Source: Lentzea aerocolonigenes
GTDB taxonomy: Bacteria; Actinomycetota; Actinomycetes; Mycobacteriales; Pseudonocardiaceae
Reading direction: 5' to 3'
DNA length: 64,000 nucleotides
NCBI RefSeq assembly: GCF_000974445.1
Contig: NZ_BBOJ01000013.1
Coordinates: forward strand, 214,162-278,161
The number at the start of each line of letters is the position of its first letter. The first letter of the stretch is position 1. Shown here piece after piece: positions 50,628 through 58,870 of the stretch. Under the pieces are notes generated by a model. The model was given only the letters and a program-made list of their open reading frames with translations, did no database searches and was not told the origin of the DNA. A program made the position numbers and the translations under genes.

Positions 50628-52736
50628 ATGCGACCGGAGTCCGAGGTGCTGGCAGGCCGACCGTTCCCACTGGGGGCACACGCCGAAGCAGGCGGTGTCC
50701 GGTTCGCGGTGACGTCCCACGTCGCCGACGCGGTCGAGGTCTGTCTCGTCGACGACGACGGGGCCGAGAAGCGGGTCGAGCTGACCGAACGAACGTTCGG
50801 CGTGTGGCACGGCCTCGTCCCCGGCGTGACGCCCGGCCAGAAGTACGGCTTCCGGGTGCACGGCCCGTACGACGCGGGGCGCGGGCTGCGGTGCAACCCG
50901 GCGAAACTGCTGGTCGACCCGTACGCGCGGCAGATCACCGGGCGGATCACCGACGTCGAGGCCGCGCTCGGGTACGTGGGCGACCCGATGCACGGGCCGC
51001 CGTCCGCGGTCGACTCGCTCGGCAGCGTTCCCCTCTCCGTCGTGAGCGCGCCGGGCGGCGCGGACACGGGCGTGAAGCCCGAGGTGCCGTTCGAAGAGGC
51101 CGTCATCTACGAGTTGCACGTCAAGGGCTTCACGAAGAACCACCCGGACATCCCCGAGCGGCTGCGCGGCACGTACCTCGGCCTGGCGCACCCGGCAGCG
51201 GTCGAGCACCTCACGCGGCTCGGTGTCACGAGCGTCGAACTGCTCCCCGTGCAGGCGTTCCAGGACGAGCCGTCGCTCATCGGCCGCAAAGCGGTCAACT
51301 ACTGGGGTTACTCGCCGCTGGGGTACTGCGCTCCGCACGCGGGCTACGCGAGCGAGCCGGGCAACGAGGTGCAGGAGTTCCGGACGATGGTCTCGGCCCT
51401 GCACGCGGCGGGCATCGAGGTGCTGATCGACGTCGTCTACAACCACACCTGCGAGGGCGGACCGGAAGGGCCGACGATCTGCTTCCGCGGGTACGACGCG
51501 CCGGGGTACTACCTGCACGCGGGCGGCGGCAGCACGGTCGACATCACCGGGTGCGGCAACACGCTGGACGCCGGGTCGCCGCAGGTCGTGCGGCTGGTCA
51601 CGGACTCGCTGCGGTACTGGGCGGACGAGATGGGCGTGGACGGCTTCCGGTTCGACCTCGCGTCGACCATGGGCAGGCCGGGCGGCGGGTTCTTCGACCG
51701 CGACTCCGCGCTGCTGACGGCCATCACGACGGACCCGGTGCTGTGCCGCGCGAAGCTGATCGCCGAGCCGTGGGACGCGACGGGCGACGGGTACCGCGTC
51801 GGCGACTTCGGGGTGCAGTGGGCGGAGTGGAACGGCCGCTACCGCGACACGGTCAGGGACTTCTGGCGCGGCCACACGTCCGTGCGCGACCTCGCGTACC
51901 GGCTCTCCGGGTCGTCGGACCTGTACGCGGACGACCTGCGCCGGCCGTGGCAGTCGATCAACTTCATCACCGCGCACGACGGGTTCACGCTGCGCGATCT
52001 GGTGTCGTACAACGACAAGCACAACGAGGAGAACGGCGAGGACAACCGCGACGGCACGAACGACAACCGGTCGTGGAACTGCGGCGCCGAGGGCGAGACG
52101 TCCGATCCCGACGTCCTCGCGCTGCGGGCCAAGCAGGCGCGGAACCTCCTCGCGACGCTGCTGCTGTCCACCGGCACGCCGATGATGGTCGCGGGCGACG
52201 AGATGTGGCGCACCCAGCGCGGCAACAACAACGCGTACTGCCTCGACAACCGGATCTCCTGGGTCGACTGGGAGGAGACCGACGCGAGCAAGGCGATCCT
52301 CGGCTTCACCCAGCGGCTGATCGACCTGCGTTCCTCCTCCCCCGCACTGCGCCAGCCGGAGTTCTTCGAGGGCCGCACGACACCCAGCGGCAACCCGGAC
52401 CTGGTGTGGTTCCGGCCGGACGGGCACGAGATGGCCGAGACCGACTGGTTCGACGAGGGCCGCCGCACGCTCGGCATGTTCATCGACGGCTCGAACTGCC
52501 TGTCCCGCACGCGGGAGGGCGAGCTCGTGTCGGACCACTCGTGGCTGCTGCTGATGCACGCCGGCGCGGACCCGATCACCGTGACGCTGCCCCACGAGCG
52601 GTACGGACCGTCCTACGACCCGTTCCTGGACACGACGACGGCGGACGGATCGCCCGCCGCTCCCGGTTCGCTGCCGCCACGCGCGGAGGTGACGGTGGAG
52701 GCCCGGTCGCTGCTGTTGCTGCGGGTGCCGCGCTGA
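50628..52736 (+). CDS. glgX: Glycogen debranching enzyme GlgX (isoamylase type)
   Basis: A 702-aa GH13 enzyme that cleaves alpha-1,6 branches of glycogen or phosphorylase-limit dextrin. An N-terminal CBM48-like domain (FPLGAHAEAGGVRFAV) is followed by the barrel with IDVVYNHTCEGG (region I), GFRFDLASTMG with the nucleophile Asp (region II), LIAEPWDA with the acid Glu (region III) and FITAHDGFTLRDLV (region IV). ATG 50628 is chosen because GGAGG lies 7 nt upstream, against 1 nt for ATG 50622. With glgP and glgE at 56-64 kb it forms the glycogen turnover set. Confidence 0.95.
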   Translation: MRPESEVLAGRPFPLGAHAEAGGVRFAVTSHVADAVEVCLVDDDGAEKRVELTERTFGVWHGLVPGVTPGQKYGFRVHGPYDAGRGLRCNPAKLLVDPYARQITGRITDVEAALGYVGDPMHGPPSAVDSLGSVPLSVVSAPGGADTGVKPEVPFEEAVIYELHVKGFTKNHPDIPERLRGTYLGLAHPAAVEHLTRLGVTSVELLPVQAFQDEPSLIGRKAVNYWGYSPLGYCAPHAGYASEPGNEVQEFRTMVSALHAAGIEVLIDVVYNHTCEGGPEGPTICFRGYDAPGYYLHAGGGSTVDITGCGNTLDAGSPQVVRLVTDSLRYWADEMGVDGFRFDLASTMGRPGGGFFDRDSALLTAITTDPVLCRAKLIAEPWDATGDGYRVGDFGVQWAEWNGRYRDTVRDFWRGHTSVRDLAYRLSGSSDLYADDLRRPWQSINFITAHDGFTLRDLVSYNDKHNEENGEDNRDGTNDNRSWNCGAEGETSDPDVLALRAKQARNLLATLLLSTGTPMMVAGDEMWRTQRGNNNAYCLDNRISWVDWEETDASKAILGFTQRLIDLRSSSPALRQPEFFEGRTTPSGNPDLVWFRPDGHEMAETDWFDEGRRTLGMFIDGSNCLSRTREGELVSDHSWLLLMHAGADPITVTLPHERYGPSYDPFLDTTTADGSPAAPGSLPPRAEVTVEARSLLLLRVPR

Positions 52737-52789
52737 TCACCCTGTGGACGCTCTAGCCACTTTCCGAGAGCGTCTGGCACCATCACCGC

Positions 52790-52876
52790 GTGCTGGTCTA
52801 CTGCTGGACAGACCGCACGATCGACCTCGTGCTCGTGGCGTCGTGCGGGTGTAGCTCGACGCGACGCATGCGCTGA
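52790..52876 (+). CDS. Putative 28-aa leader peptide upstream of the cysteine dioxygenase gene
   Basis: GTG 52790 opens a short frame with three Cys codons (TGC, TGC, TGT), two of them in ASCGCSS near the end. The segment RTIDLVLVASCGC fits the R-x-[IV]-DL-x-x-VA-x-x-C pattern of putative leader peptides that precede sulfur genes in actinomycetes, and polycysteine leader frames act as cysteine-responsive attenuators in mycobacteria. A 13-bp hairpin follows before the cysteine dioxygenase gene. It is probably translated only as a sensor of Cys-tRNA supply. Confidence 0.6.
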   Translation: MLVYCWTDRTIDLVLVASCGCSSTRRMR

Positions 52877-52943
52877 GCAGCTGCGTCGCGTCTTGATCGC
52901 TACCCCGCCGTAACAGTGACACCCCCAAAAACATGGGGGTCAT

Positions 52944-52976
52944 CTTCGGGTCGACGAAGAGCGCGTCGACCCGAAG
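52944..52976 (+). promoter_or_regulatory. Hairpin between leader peptide and cysteine dioxygenase (candidate attenuator)
   Basis: A perfect 13-bp stem (52944-52956 with 52964-52976) and a 7-nt loop, 67 nt after the leader stop and 23 nt before the GTG of the dioxygenase gene. A smaller CCCCCA/TGGGGG hairpin lies just upstream (52922-52939). There is no U-run, so a Rho-dependent or ribosome-access mechanism is as likely as intrinsic termination. Confidence 0.6.
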
Positions 52977-52999
52977 CCGACGCGACCAGGAGCGACCCG

Positions 53000-53587
53000 G
53001 TGACTTCGACGTTCGCCGAGCAAGACCAATTCGACCTGCACCCGCGGCTGGACAGCCGGCTGCTGCGTGACGTGATCCACCCGTCCCGATCCCTGTGGAC
53101 GCCGCGCGAACTGCGCGACCTGACCTCGTTCGTGGCGAGCGAGCTCACGACCGGGCTGCTGGAGATCCTCGACTACTCCCCGGAACGCCGCTGGTGGGCG
53201 CGGCTGGGACTGACCGAGGGCGTGGAGCTGTGGCTGCTGTCGTGGCTGCCCGGCCAGGGCACCGAGCCGCACGACCACGGCGGGTCCGCCGGGTCGTTCA
53301 CCGTGCTGACCGGCAGGCTGCGGGAGGACTACCGCTACCCCGCAGGCCCGGTGCGGTCGGCCGTCCGCGAGACCGGTGACGCACTGGGCTTCGGGTCCGG
53401 GCGGGCGCACCAGGTGCTGAACCCGTTCGAGGCGCCTGCCGCGACCGTGCACGCCTACTCGCCGCCGCTCGTGCCGACCCGCGAGTACGCGTCGCTGCTC
53501 GACATCCCCGACTCGATCCCGCCGCTGCCCGCCCGGCGCCTTCCCCTGTCCGAACTGCGTCAGCTGGCCGACCAGGAGGGCCCGTGA
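53000..53587 (+). CDS. Cysteine dioxygenase family protein
   Basis: A 195-aa cupin that oxidises a thiol (typically L-cysteine to cysteine sulfinate) with an iron centre. Iron ligands: PHDHGGSAGSFTVLTG gives H-x-H and RAHQVLNP/TVHAYSPP the later His. The loop WLPGQGTEPHDHG is typical of bacterial members. GTG 53000 has AGGAG 8 nt upstream. It overlaps the rhodanese gene by 4 bp (GTGA). The leader peptide and hairpin upstream suggest control by cysteine availability. Confidence 0.9.
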   Translation: MTSTFAEQDQFDLHPRLDSRLLRDVIHPSRSLWTPRELRDLTSFVASELTTGLLEILDYSPERRWWARLGLTEGVELWLLSWLPGQGTEPHDHGGSAGSFTVLTGRLREDYRYPAGPVRSAVRETGDALGFGSGRAHQVLNPFEAPAATVHAYSPPLVPTREYASLLDIPDSIPPLPARRLPLSELRQLADQEGP

Positions 53588-53973
53588 GCACCGTCGACAC
53601 CATCCTCGAAGAGGCACGGTCCCACCTGAAGCGACTGGAACCGCACGAGCTGCACCGGCTGGAGGACGCTCTCGTCGTCGACATCCGGCCGCACCACAAC
53701 CGGCTGGCCGAGGGCGAGATCGAGAACTCCGTCGTGGTCGAGCGGATCGTGCTGGAGTGGCGGCTCGACCCGGCCGGCGAGTGGCGGCTGCCCGGCTTCA
53801 CCGCGGACACGACGGTCGTCGTGGTGTGCAACGAGGGCTGGGCGTCCTCGCTCGCCGCCCGCGACCTCCAGCGCATCGGTCTGCCCAACGCCACGGACCT
53901 CGTCGGCGGGTACCGGGCCTGGCGCGCGGCGGGGCTGCCGATCAGGGAAGGTGGCTCGCAGGCCGTCGTGTGA
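53584..53973 (+). CDS. Rhodanese-like sulfurtransferase
   Basis: A 129-aa single rhodanese domain. The active-site loop VVVVCNEGWASSLAARDL holds the persulfide-forming Cys; ALVVDIRPHHNRLAEGEI is the CH2A-like strand and VGGYRAWRAAGLPI the C-terminal motif. It transfers sulfur between thiols. Coupled by a GTGA overlap to cysteine dioxygenase, it probably handles sulfane sulfur or sulfite from cysteine catabolism. GTG 53584. Confidence 0.93.
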   Translation: MSTVDTILEEARSHLKRLEPHELHRLEDALVVDIRPHHNRLAEGEIENSVVVERIVLEWRLDPAGEWRLPGFTADTTVVVVCNEGWASSLAARDLQRIGLPNATDLVGGYRAWRAAGLPIREGGSQAVV

Positions 53974-54011
53974 CCGCGGAACCGCTGTCACGCCGGTAGC
54001 GTCTTGAGATC

Positions 54012-55133
54012 GTGACAGTTGTGCGCTGGGTCGTGACGGCCCTGGTCGTTGCGGGCACGATCGCCTGGACCTTCCCCGATCCCCTCGCCGGACTCGCCGG
54101 GGCGTTGGCAGGACTGCTGCTGGAGCTCACGCTGGCGCAGGCCGGGCTGGCGCTCGGTGCCGTCCTCTTCGGACTCCGCGTCACGCACGTGATCATCGGT
54201 GTCGGCGGCGAGCTGAAGTCGTGGACGAGGACGCACCAGCGGATCGTGCTGCGGACCCTGCCCGTGCTCGCCACGATCGGCATCACCGGACTGAAGCCGG
54301 GCGTGCGCAGGCGGACCGTCCTCACCGGAGCGTTCGCGATCCTCCTCTGTGCGGTGGTCGCGGCGGCCACGTGGCTCGCCACCGGTGCGGCGTTCGGCAA
54401 GGGCCTGGCGCTGGCCACCACCGCGTGCTTCCTGCTCCAGCTCGTGCCCGTCGAGAAGCCGGGCCACACGAGCCTCGGGTGGTTCGTCTTCGGGCTGCCG
54501 AAGCTCACCGGCCGGCGGCTCGGCGAGCTGGAGGCGCGGCCGCAGGTCGTCGCCGGGATGGACGCCTACCACCGCGGCGACCTCGACGAGGCCGAGCGGA
54601 TCCACGAGGAGCTGGTGCGCGACCACCCCGACCTGCTCACCGTGGTCGGGCTGAAGGTCGTGACGGCGTGCGCCCGCGAGCAGTACCTGGAGGCGTTGCA
54701 GACCGTCGTCGGGCTGAGCGGGCGGCGGGACCTCGGCACGCGCGAGATGGCGTTCGTGATGGCCACGACGGCCGCGGTCGCCGTGGCCGCGGTGGAGGCC
54801 GGGCAGTTCCCCGCCGAGGTCGGGCTGGAGACGGCCAAGAGCATGCTCGCCAACGCCTACGAGGCCGGTTATCCGAAGCACCGGTCGAACGGCGTGCTCG
54901 CGGTCATCGCGCTGATCGAGGGCGACACCGCGAAGGCGAGGCAGCTGGCGGGCTACGCGGCCGAGTCGAGCGAGAACGCGCTGGACCGCGCCGACGAACT
55001 GATCACGATCGCGCGGGCGTGGATGGCCGACGGCAACAACGCGAAGGCCCGCGAGCTCACGGCCGAGGCGACCGGCCTCGCCGGGTGGAGCCCGCGGGTG
55101 GCGGCGACCCGCGCCCGTCTGGAGATCAGCTGA
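54012..55133 (+). CDS. Membrane protein with C-terminal TPR-like domain, 373 aa
   Basis: The N-terminal ~160 residues contain several hydrophobic helices (VVTALVVAGTIAWTF, LLLELTLAQAGLALGAVLFG, ILLCAVVAAATWLATG) with the unusual segment FGLRVTHVIIGVGGELKSW. The C-terminal ~200 residues are TPR-like (DAYHRGDLDEAERIHEELV, AREQYLEALQTVVGLS, LIEGDTAKARQLAGYAAES). There is no protease HExxH motif, so an M50-like role is not supported. GTG 54012 follows the rhodanese gene by 38 bp. An 18-bp terminator hairpin follows. It is a scaffold or membrane quality-control candidate of unknown function. Confidence 0.7.
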   Translation: MTVVRWVVTALVVAGTIAWTFPDPLAGLAGALAGLLLELTLAQAGLALGAVLFGLRVTHVIIGVGGELKSWTRTHQRIVLRTLPVLATIGITGLKPGVRRRTVLTGAFAILLCAVVAAATWLATGAAFGKGLALATTACFLLQLVPVEKPGHTSLGWFVFGLPKLTGRRLGELEARPQVVAGMDAYHRGDLDEAERIHEELVRDHPDLLTVVGLKVVTACAREQYLEALQTVVGLSGRRDLGTREMAFVMATTAAVAVAAVEAGQFPAEVGLETAKSMLANAYEAGYPKHRSNGVLAVIALIEGDTAKARQLAGYAAESSENALDRADELITIARAWMADGNNAKARELTAEATGLAGWSPRVAATRARLEIS

Positions 55134-55307
55134 CCCCGGACAGTTGCCGCCGCCACCAACCCGCAGGCTAACCACACCTCACGGCCGAAAACGAATCGGT
55201 CGCCCCATTGTGTGCATTCCCGGAAATGGCTTGATCCGCAACGAACGGGTGAGCGCGCAGCTCGTCGCCAACATTCCGCACTGCCCGGAATACTACGCAC
55301 CGCGCAC

Positions 55308-55349
55308 GGGAAAGGGCCCGTCACCGAGACCGGTGACGGGCCCTTTCCC
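55308..55349. terminator. Strong bidirectional hairpin terminator
   Basis: A perfect 18-bp stem (55308-55325 with 55332-55349) and a 6-nt loop between the ends of the TPR membrane protein gene and the convergent secreted protein gene. The arms carry AAA and TTT runs. Confidence 0.9.
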
Positions 55350-55365
55350 ACCCCGCGTTCGGAGA

Positions 55366-55911
55366 TCAGCTGTTCTCGACCGGCAGCGGCAGGCCGGGCA
55401 GCGCGGGCAGGCCACCGGGCGGCGCCGGCAGGCCGCACTTCTGCAGCAGGTCGGTGACTGTCTTCAACAGCGTTGTCAGGATTCCTGTGAGCTTGCCGAC
55501 GTCGGGCAGACCACCACTGGCGGCGCCGAGGATCGTGCCGCCGAGACCGGCGATCGACGAGATCAGGTTCAGCACGACCGGCAGGCACTGGTCGACGGGG
55601 CCGCTGTACTCCACGGCCTTCGCGGGCAGCGGCACGCCCGGCACGCTCACCGGCGGTGTCGGAAGACAGCCGGCGCCCTGCAACGCCGTCACGAGGTTGA
55701 GCAGGTCACCGATCAACGGTGTCACCGCACCCACGTTCGGAATGGGCAACAAACTGCCGACGACTTTCGTGAGCTTCCCGGCGAGGTCCGTCACGAGACC
55801 GGCGCAGGCGGCTGGGAGTTCTGGCGCGGCGGGCGTCGCACTGGCAGCCGGGACCGATGAGGCGGTGAACAGTGCTGCGACGAGCGAGAGTGCGGTAATC
55901 GTTTTCTTCAC
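55366..55911 (-). CDS. Secreted hydrophobic helical protein, 181 aa
   Basis: A signal peptide (ITALSLVAALFTASSVPAASA) is followed by a mature part of amphipathic hydrophobic segments rich in Leu, Val, Gly and Pro (LVTDLAGKLTKVVGSLLPIP, PLIGDLLNLVTALQGAGCLP, VVLNLISSIAGLGGTILGA, LTGILTTLLKTVTDLLQKCG) with four Cys spaced for disulfides, ending in a Pro/Leu-rich tail. The two halves look like an internal duplication, each ending in GCLP or KCGLP. Chaplin-like or surface-active behaviour is possible but unsupported by motif. GTG 55911 follows GAAGG. Confidence 0.7.
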   Translation of the reverse strand: MKKTITALSLVAALFTASSVPAASATPAAPELPAACAGLVTDLAGKLTKVVGSLLPIPNVGAVTPLIGDLLNLVTALQGAGCLPTPPVSVPGVPLPAKAVEYSGPVDQCLPVVLNLISSIAGLGGTILGAASGGLPDVGKLTGILTTLLKTVTDLLQKCGLPAPPGGLPALPGLPLPVENS

Positions 55912-56150
55912 GGCTACCTTCTTCCTCAATGCGCAATTCGCTGGAGCCGCGCCGGAAATGCCTACTGGGAATTCTGGTGCGGTTCATTCCATGCGATGAA
56001 GCGTAAGCCCGTGCACGCACCCCTACCAGCGGAGATTGCGAATTCACCCACTCGAAAAAGCGCTCATTCGAATGAGGGAAGGCCCTGAATCGTGCACGCG
56101 CCTGAGCGAGGTCACGAGCAGTTAACAGGGAACAAAGAAGACGAACACAT
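55912..56150. other. Intergenic region upstream of the secreted protein
   Basis: An AT-richer gap that should hold the secreted-protein promoter. No gene or clear operator is seen. The glgP terminator hairpin begins at 56151. Confidence 0.5.
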
Positions 56151-56193
56151 CAGGGCATCCAGCCCGCCGTTTGAAGGCGAACTGGATGCCCTG
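56151..56193 (-). terminator. Terminator after glgP
   Basis: A perfect 12-bp stem (56151-56162 with 56182-56193) with a 19-nt loop, 20 bp after the glgP stop on the minus strand. Confidence 0.75.
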
Positions 56194-56213
56194 TGTTGAT
56201 CCAACTGACCTGG

Positions 56214-58799
56214 TCAGCTGGCCAGAACGACCCTGCCGAGCTCGGCGGGAGAGGCCAGCAGGCCGTGCCGGGGCAGCACGCGCACGGTGTAACCGAGCGC
56301 ACCGGCGTGCGGCAGCGGCACCTCCGCCTCGTAGTTGCCGTTGCCCGCGTAGTTCATCGGCGCCGTCACGACGTCCTTGAGCTCGTCGGAGTCGTGGGAC
56401 ACCTTGCCGAGCACGACCTGAACGTCCACTTCGGACGGCTCCAGCCCGGCCAGCTCCACCCGTGCCCGCACGATGACCGGCGCGCCCAGCACCGGCACCG
56501 ACGACCCACCGAGCACGAGGTCGCTGTCGAGCACCCGCACCCGCGTCCACGACGCGCGCAGCCGGTGCCGGTACGAGGACAGCTCCTTCGCACCCCGGTA
56601 GCCCTCGCCGACGACGTTCTGCGCGGACGCGGCGGCCGGCGCGTAGTACGTCTCCACGTACTCGCGGACCATCCGGGACGCCTGCACGACCGGCCCGAGC
56701 GAGGCCAGCGTGTGCCGGACCATCGACATCCAGCGGGTCGGCACACCGTCCTCGCCGCGGTCGTAGAACAGCGGCGCGACCTGCGAGCCGAGCAGCTCGT
56801 ACAGGGCGTTGGCCTCGAGGTCGTCCCGGCGGATCGGGTCGTTGACGCCGTCCGCGGTCGGGATGGCCCAGCCGTTCGACCCGTCGTACAGCTCGTCCCA
56901 CCAGCCGTCGCGGATGGACAGGTTGAGACCGCCGTTCAGCGCCGCCTTCATGCCGGACGTGCCGCACGCCTCCAGCGGACGCATCGGGTTGTTCAGCCAC
57001 ACGTCACAGCCCCAGTACAGGTACCGGGCCATGGACATGTCGTAGTCGGGCAGGAACACGATCCGGTGGCGCACACCCGCGTCGTCGGCGTAGCGCACGA
57101 TCTGCTGGATCAGCGCCTTGCCGCCGTCGTCGGCGGGGTGCGACTTGCCAGCCACCACGAGCTGCACGGGCCGTTCGGGGTGCAGCAGCAGCGAACGCAG
57201 CCGTTCCGGGTCGCGCAGCATCAGCGTGAGGCGCTTGTACGTCGGCACGCGCCGTGCGAAGCCCACGGTCAGCACGCTCGGGTCGAACACCGAGTCGGTC
57301 CAGCCCAGCTCCAGCGCGGACGCACCGCGCTGCAGCCACGACTCGCGCAAACGCCTGCGCACCTCATGCACCAGGCGACCTCGCAACGTCGACCGCAGCT
57401 CCCACAGGCCCGCGTCGGTGACCGGCTCGAACGCGCCGATGCCGAGTCCGGAGCTCTGGTTGTCAGCTTCGGACGCCCCCAGCAGCTTGCTCATCTCGGT
57501 CGCGGCCCACGTCGGCCCGTGCACGCCGTTGGTGACCGAGCCGATCGGCACCTCGGTGGCGTCGAAGCCCGGCCAGAGGCCGCGGAACATGTCCCTGCTG
57601 ACCTCACCGTGCAGTTTGGACACGCCGTTCGCGCGCTGGGCGAGCCGCAGGCCCATGTGGGCCATGTTGAACATGCCGGGGTTGTCCTCGGCCCCGAGCG
57701 CGAGGATGCGCTGGGTGTTCACGCCCGGCACCAGGTTCTCGGCGCCGAAGTAGTGCTGGACCAGGTCGACCGGGAACCTGTCGATGCCGGCCGGCACGGG
57801 CGTGTGCGTGGTGAACACGGCACCGGCACGGGCCGCGGTGAGCGCCTGGTCGAAGTCGAGGCCGTCGTTGGTGATGTACTCGCGGATCCGCTCGAGGCCG
57901 AGGAAACCCGCGTGGCCCTCGTTGGTGTGGAACACCTCGGGCTGCGCGTGGCCGGTGAGCTCGCAGAACGTGCGGACCGCCCGCACGCCGCCGATGCCCG
58001 CGAGGATCTCCTGGCGGATGCGGTGGTTCTGGTCGCCGCCGTAGAGCCGGTCGGTGACGCCGCGCAGGTCGTCGTCGTTCTGCTCCACGTCGGAGTCGAG
58101 CAGGAGCAGCGGGACGCGCCCGACCTGCGCCTTCCAGATCTTCGCGCGCAGCATCCGGTCGCCCGGCATGGCCACGTGGACCAGCAGCGGCAGCCCGGAC
58201 GGCTCGGTCAGCAGCTCCAGCGGCAGTCCGCGCGGGTCGAGCACCGGGTAGTGCTCGACCTGCCAGCCGTCGAGCGACAGCGACTGGCGGAAGTACCCGG
58301 ACCGGTAGAGCAGACCGACCGCGATCAGCGGAACGCCCAGGTCGGAGGCCGCCTTCAGGTGGTCACCGGCGAGGATGCCGAGACCGCCGGAGTAGTTCGG
58401 CAGCGCCTCGTGCACGCCGAACTCCATCGAGAAGTACGCGACGCTCGTGGGCAGCGGTGTGTCGCTCGACCCGCGCTCCCGGCGACCCGCGATCTCGTCC
58501 TGGCGCCGCTGGTACCAGCGCGGCCCGTTGACGTAGCGCTCCAGGTCGGAAGCGAGGGCGTGGAGTTTGAGCAGGAACTGTTCGTCTCTCGCGAGTGACT
58601 CCAGCTTCCCGGCGTCGACGACGGAGAGCAGGCGCAGTGGGTCGCCACCCACCTCGGACCAGACGCGTGAGTCGATCGAGGCGAAGAGGTCCTGCGTGGG
58701 CGGGTGCCACGTCCAGCGCAGGTTGGTGGCGAGCGTGCTCAGCGCGGACAGGGGCTCCGGCAGGCTGGCTCGGACGGTGAACCGGCGAAGTGCTCGCAT
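56214..58799 (-). CDS. glgP: Alpha-glucan (glycogen/maltodextrin) phosphorylase
   Basis: An 861-aa GT35 phosphorylase of the long actinobacterial type, releasing glucose-1-phosphate from alpha-1,4-glucans. Landmarks: the DUF3417-like N-terminus (LSALSTLATNLRWTWHPPTQ), VAYFSMEFGVHEALPNYSGG, HTNEGHAGFLGLERI, the PTYKRLTLML block, and MRPLEACGTSGMKAALNGGL, whose Lys binds PLP. ATG 58799 matches the family N-terminus. It is last in the minus-strand run after the two kinase genes (71-nt gap) and faces glgE across them, a rearranged form of the glgP-glgE divergence seen in mycobacteria. Confidence 0.95.
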   Translation of the reverse strand: MRALRRFTVRASLPEPLSALSTLATNLRWTWHPPTQDLFASIDSRVWSEVGGDPLRLLSVVDAGKLESLARDEQFLLKLHALASDLERYVNGPRWYQRRQDEIAGRRERGSSDTPLPTSVAYFSMEFGVHEALPNYSGGLGILAGDHLKAASDLGVPLIAVGLLYRSGYFRQSLSLDGWQVEHYPVLDPRGLPLELLTEPSGLPLLVHVAMPGDRMLRAKIWKAQVGRVPLLLLDSDVEQNDDDLRGVTDRLYGGDQNHRIRQEILAGIGGVRAVRTFCELTGHAQPEVFHTNEGHAGFLGLERIREYITNDGLDFDQALTAARAGAVFTTHTPVPAGIDRFPVDLVQHYFGAENLVPGVNTQRILALGAEDNPGMFNMAHMGLRLAQRANGVSKLHGEVSRDMFRGLWPGFDATEVPIGSVTNGVHGPTWAATEMSKLLGASEADNQSSGLGIGAFEPVTDAGLWELRSTLRGRLVHEVRRRLRESWLQRGASALELGWTDSVFDPSVLTVGFARRVPTYKRLTLMLRDPERLRSLLLHPERPVQLVVAGKSHPADDGGKALIQQIVRYADDAGVRHRIVFLPDYDMSMARYLYWGCDVWLNNPMRPLEACGTSGMKAALNGGLNLSIRDGWWDELYDGSNGWAIPTADGVNDPIRRDDLEANALYELLGSQVAPLFYDRGEDGVPTRWMSMVRHTLASLGPVVQASRMVREYVETYYAPAAASAQNVVGEGYRGAKELSSYRHRLRASWTRVRVLDSDLVLGGSSVPVLGAPVIVRARVELAGLEPSEVDVQVVLGKVSHDSDELKDVVTAPMNYAGNGNYEAEVPLPHAGALGYTVRVLPRHGLLASPAELGRVVLAS

Positions 58800-58870
58800 G
58801 ACGAGCGAACTTACCTGCCACCCCCGAGGGGCTGACAACGTTCCCGGTCACACCTGCAACGACTTGCGGC

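Noticed and set aside
54012..54500. Site-2 protease (M50) domain in the TPR membrane protein
   Set aside because: The membrane segment layout is suggestive but no HExxH or LDG metal motif is present.
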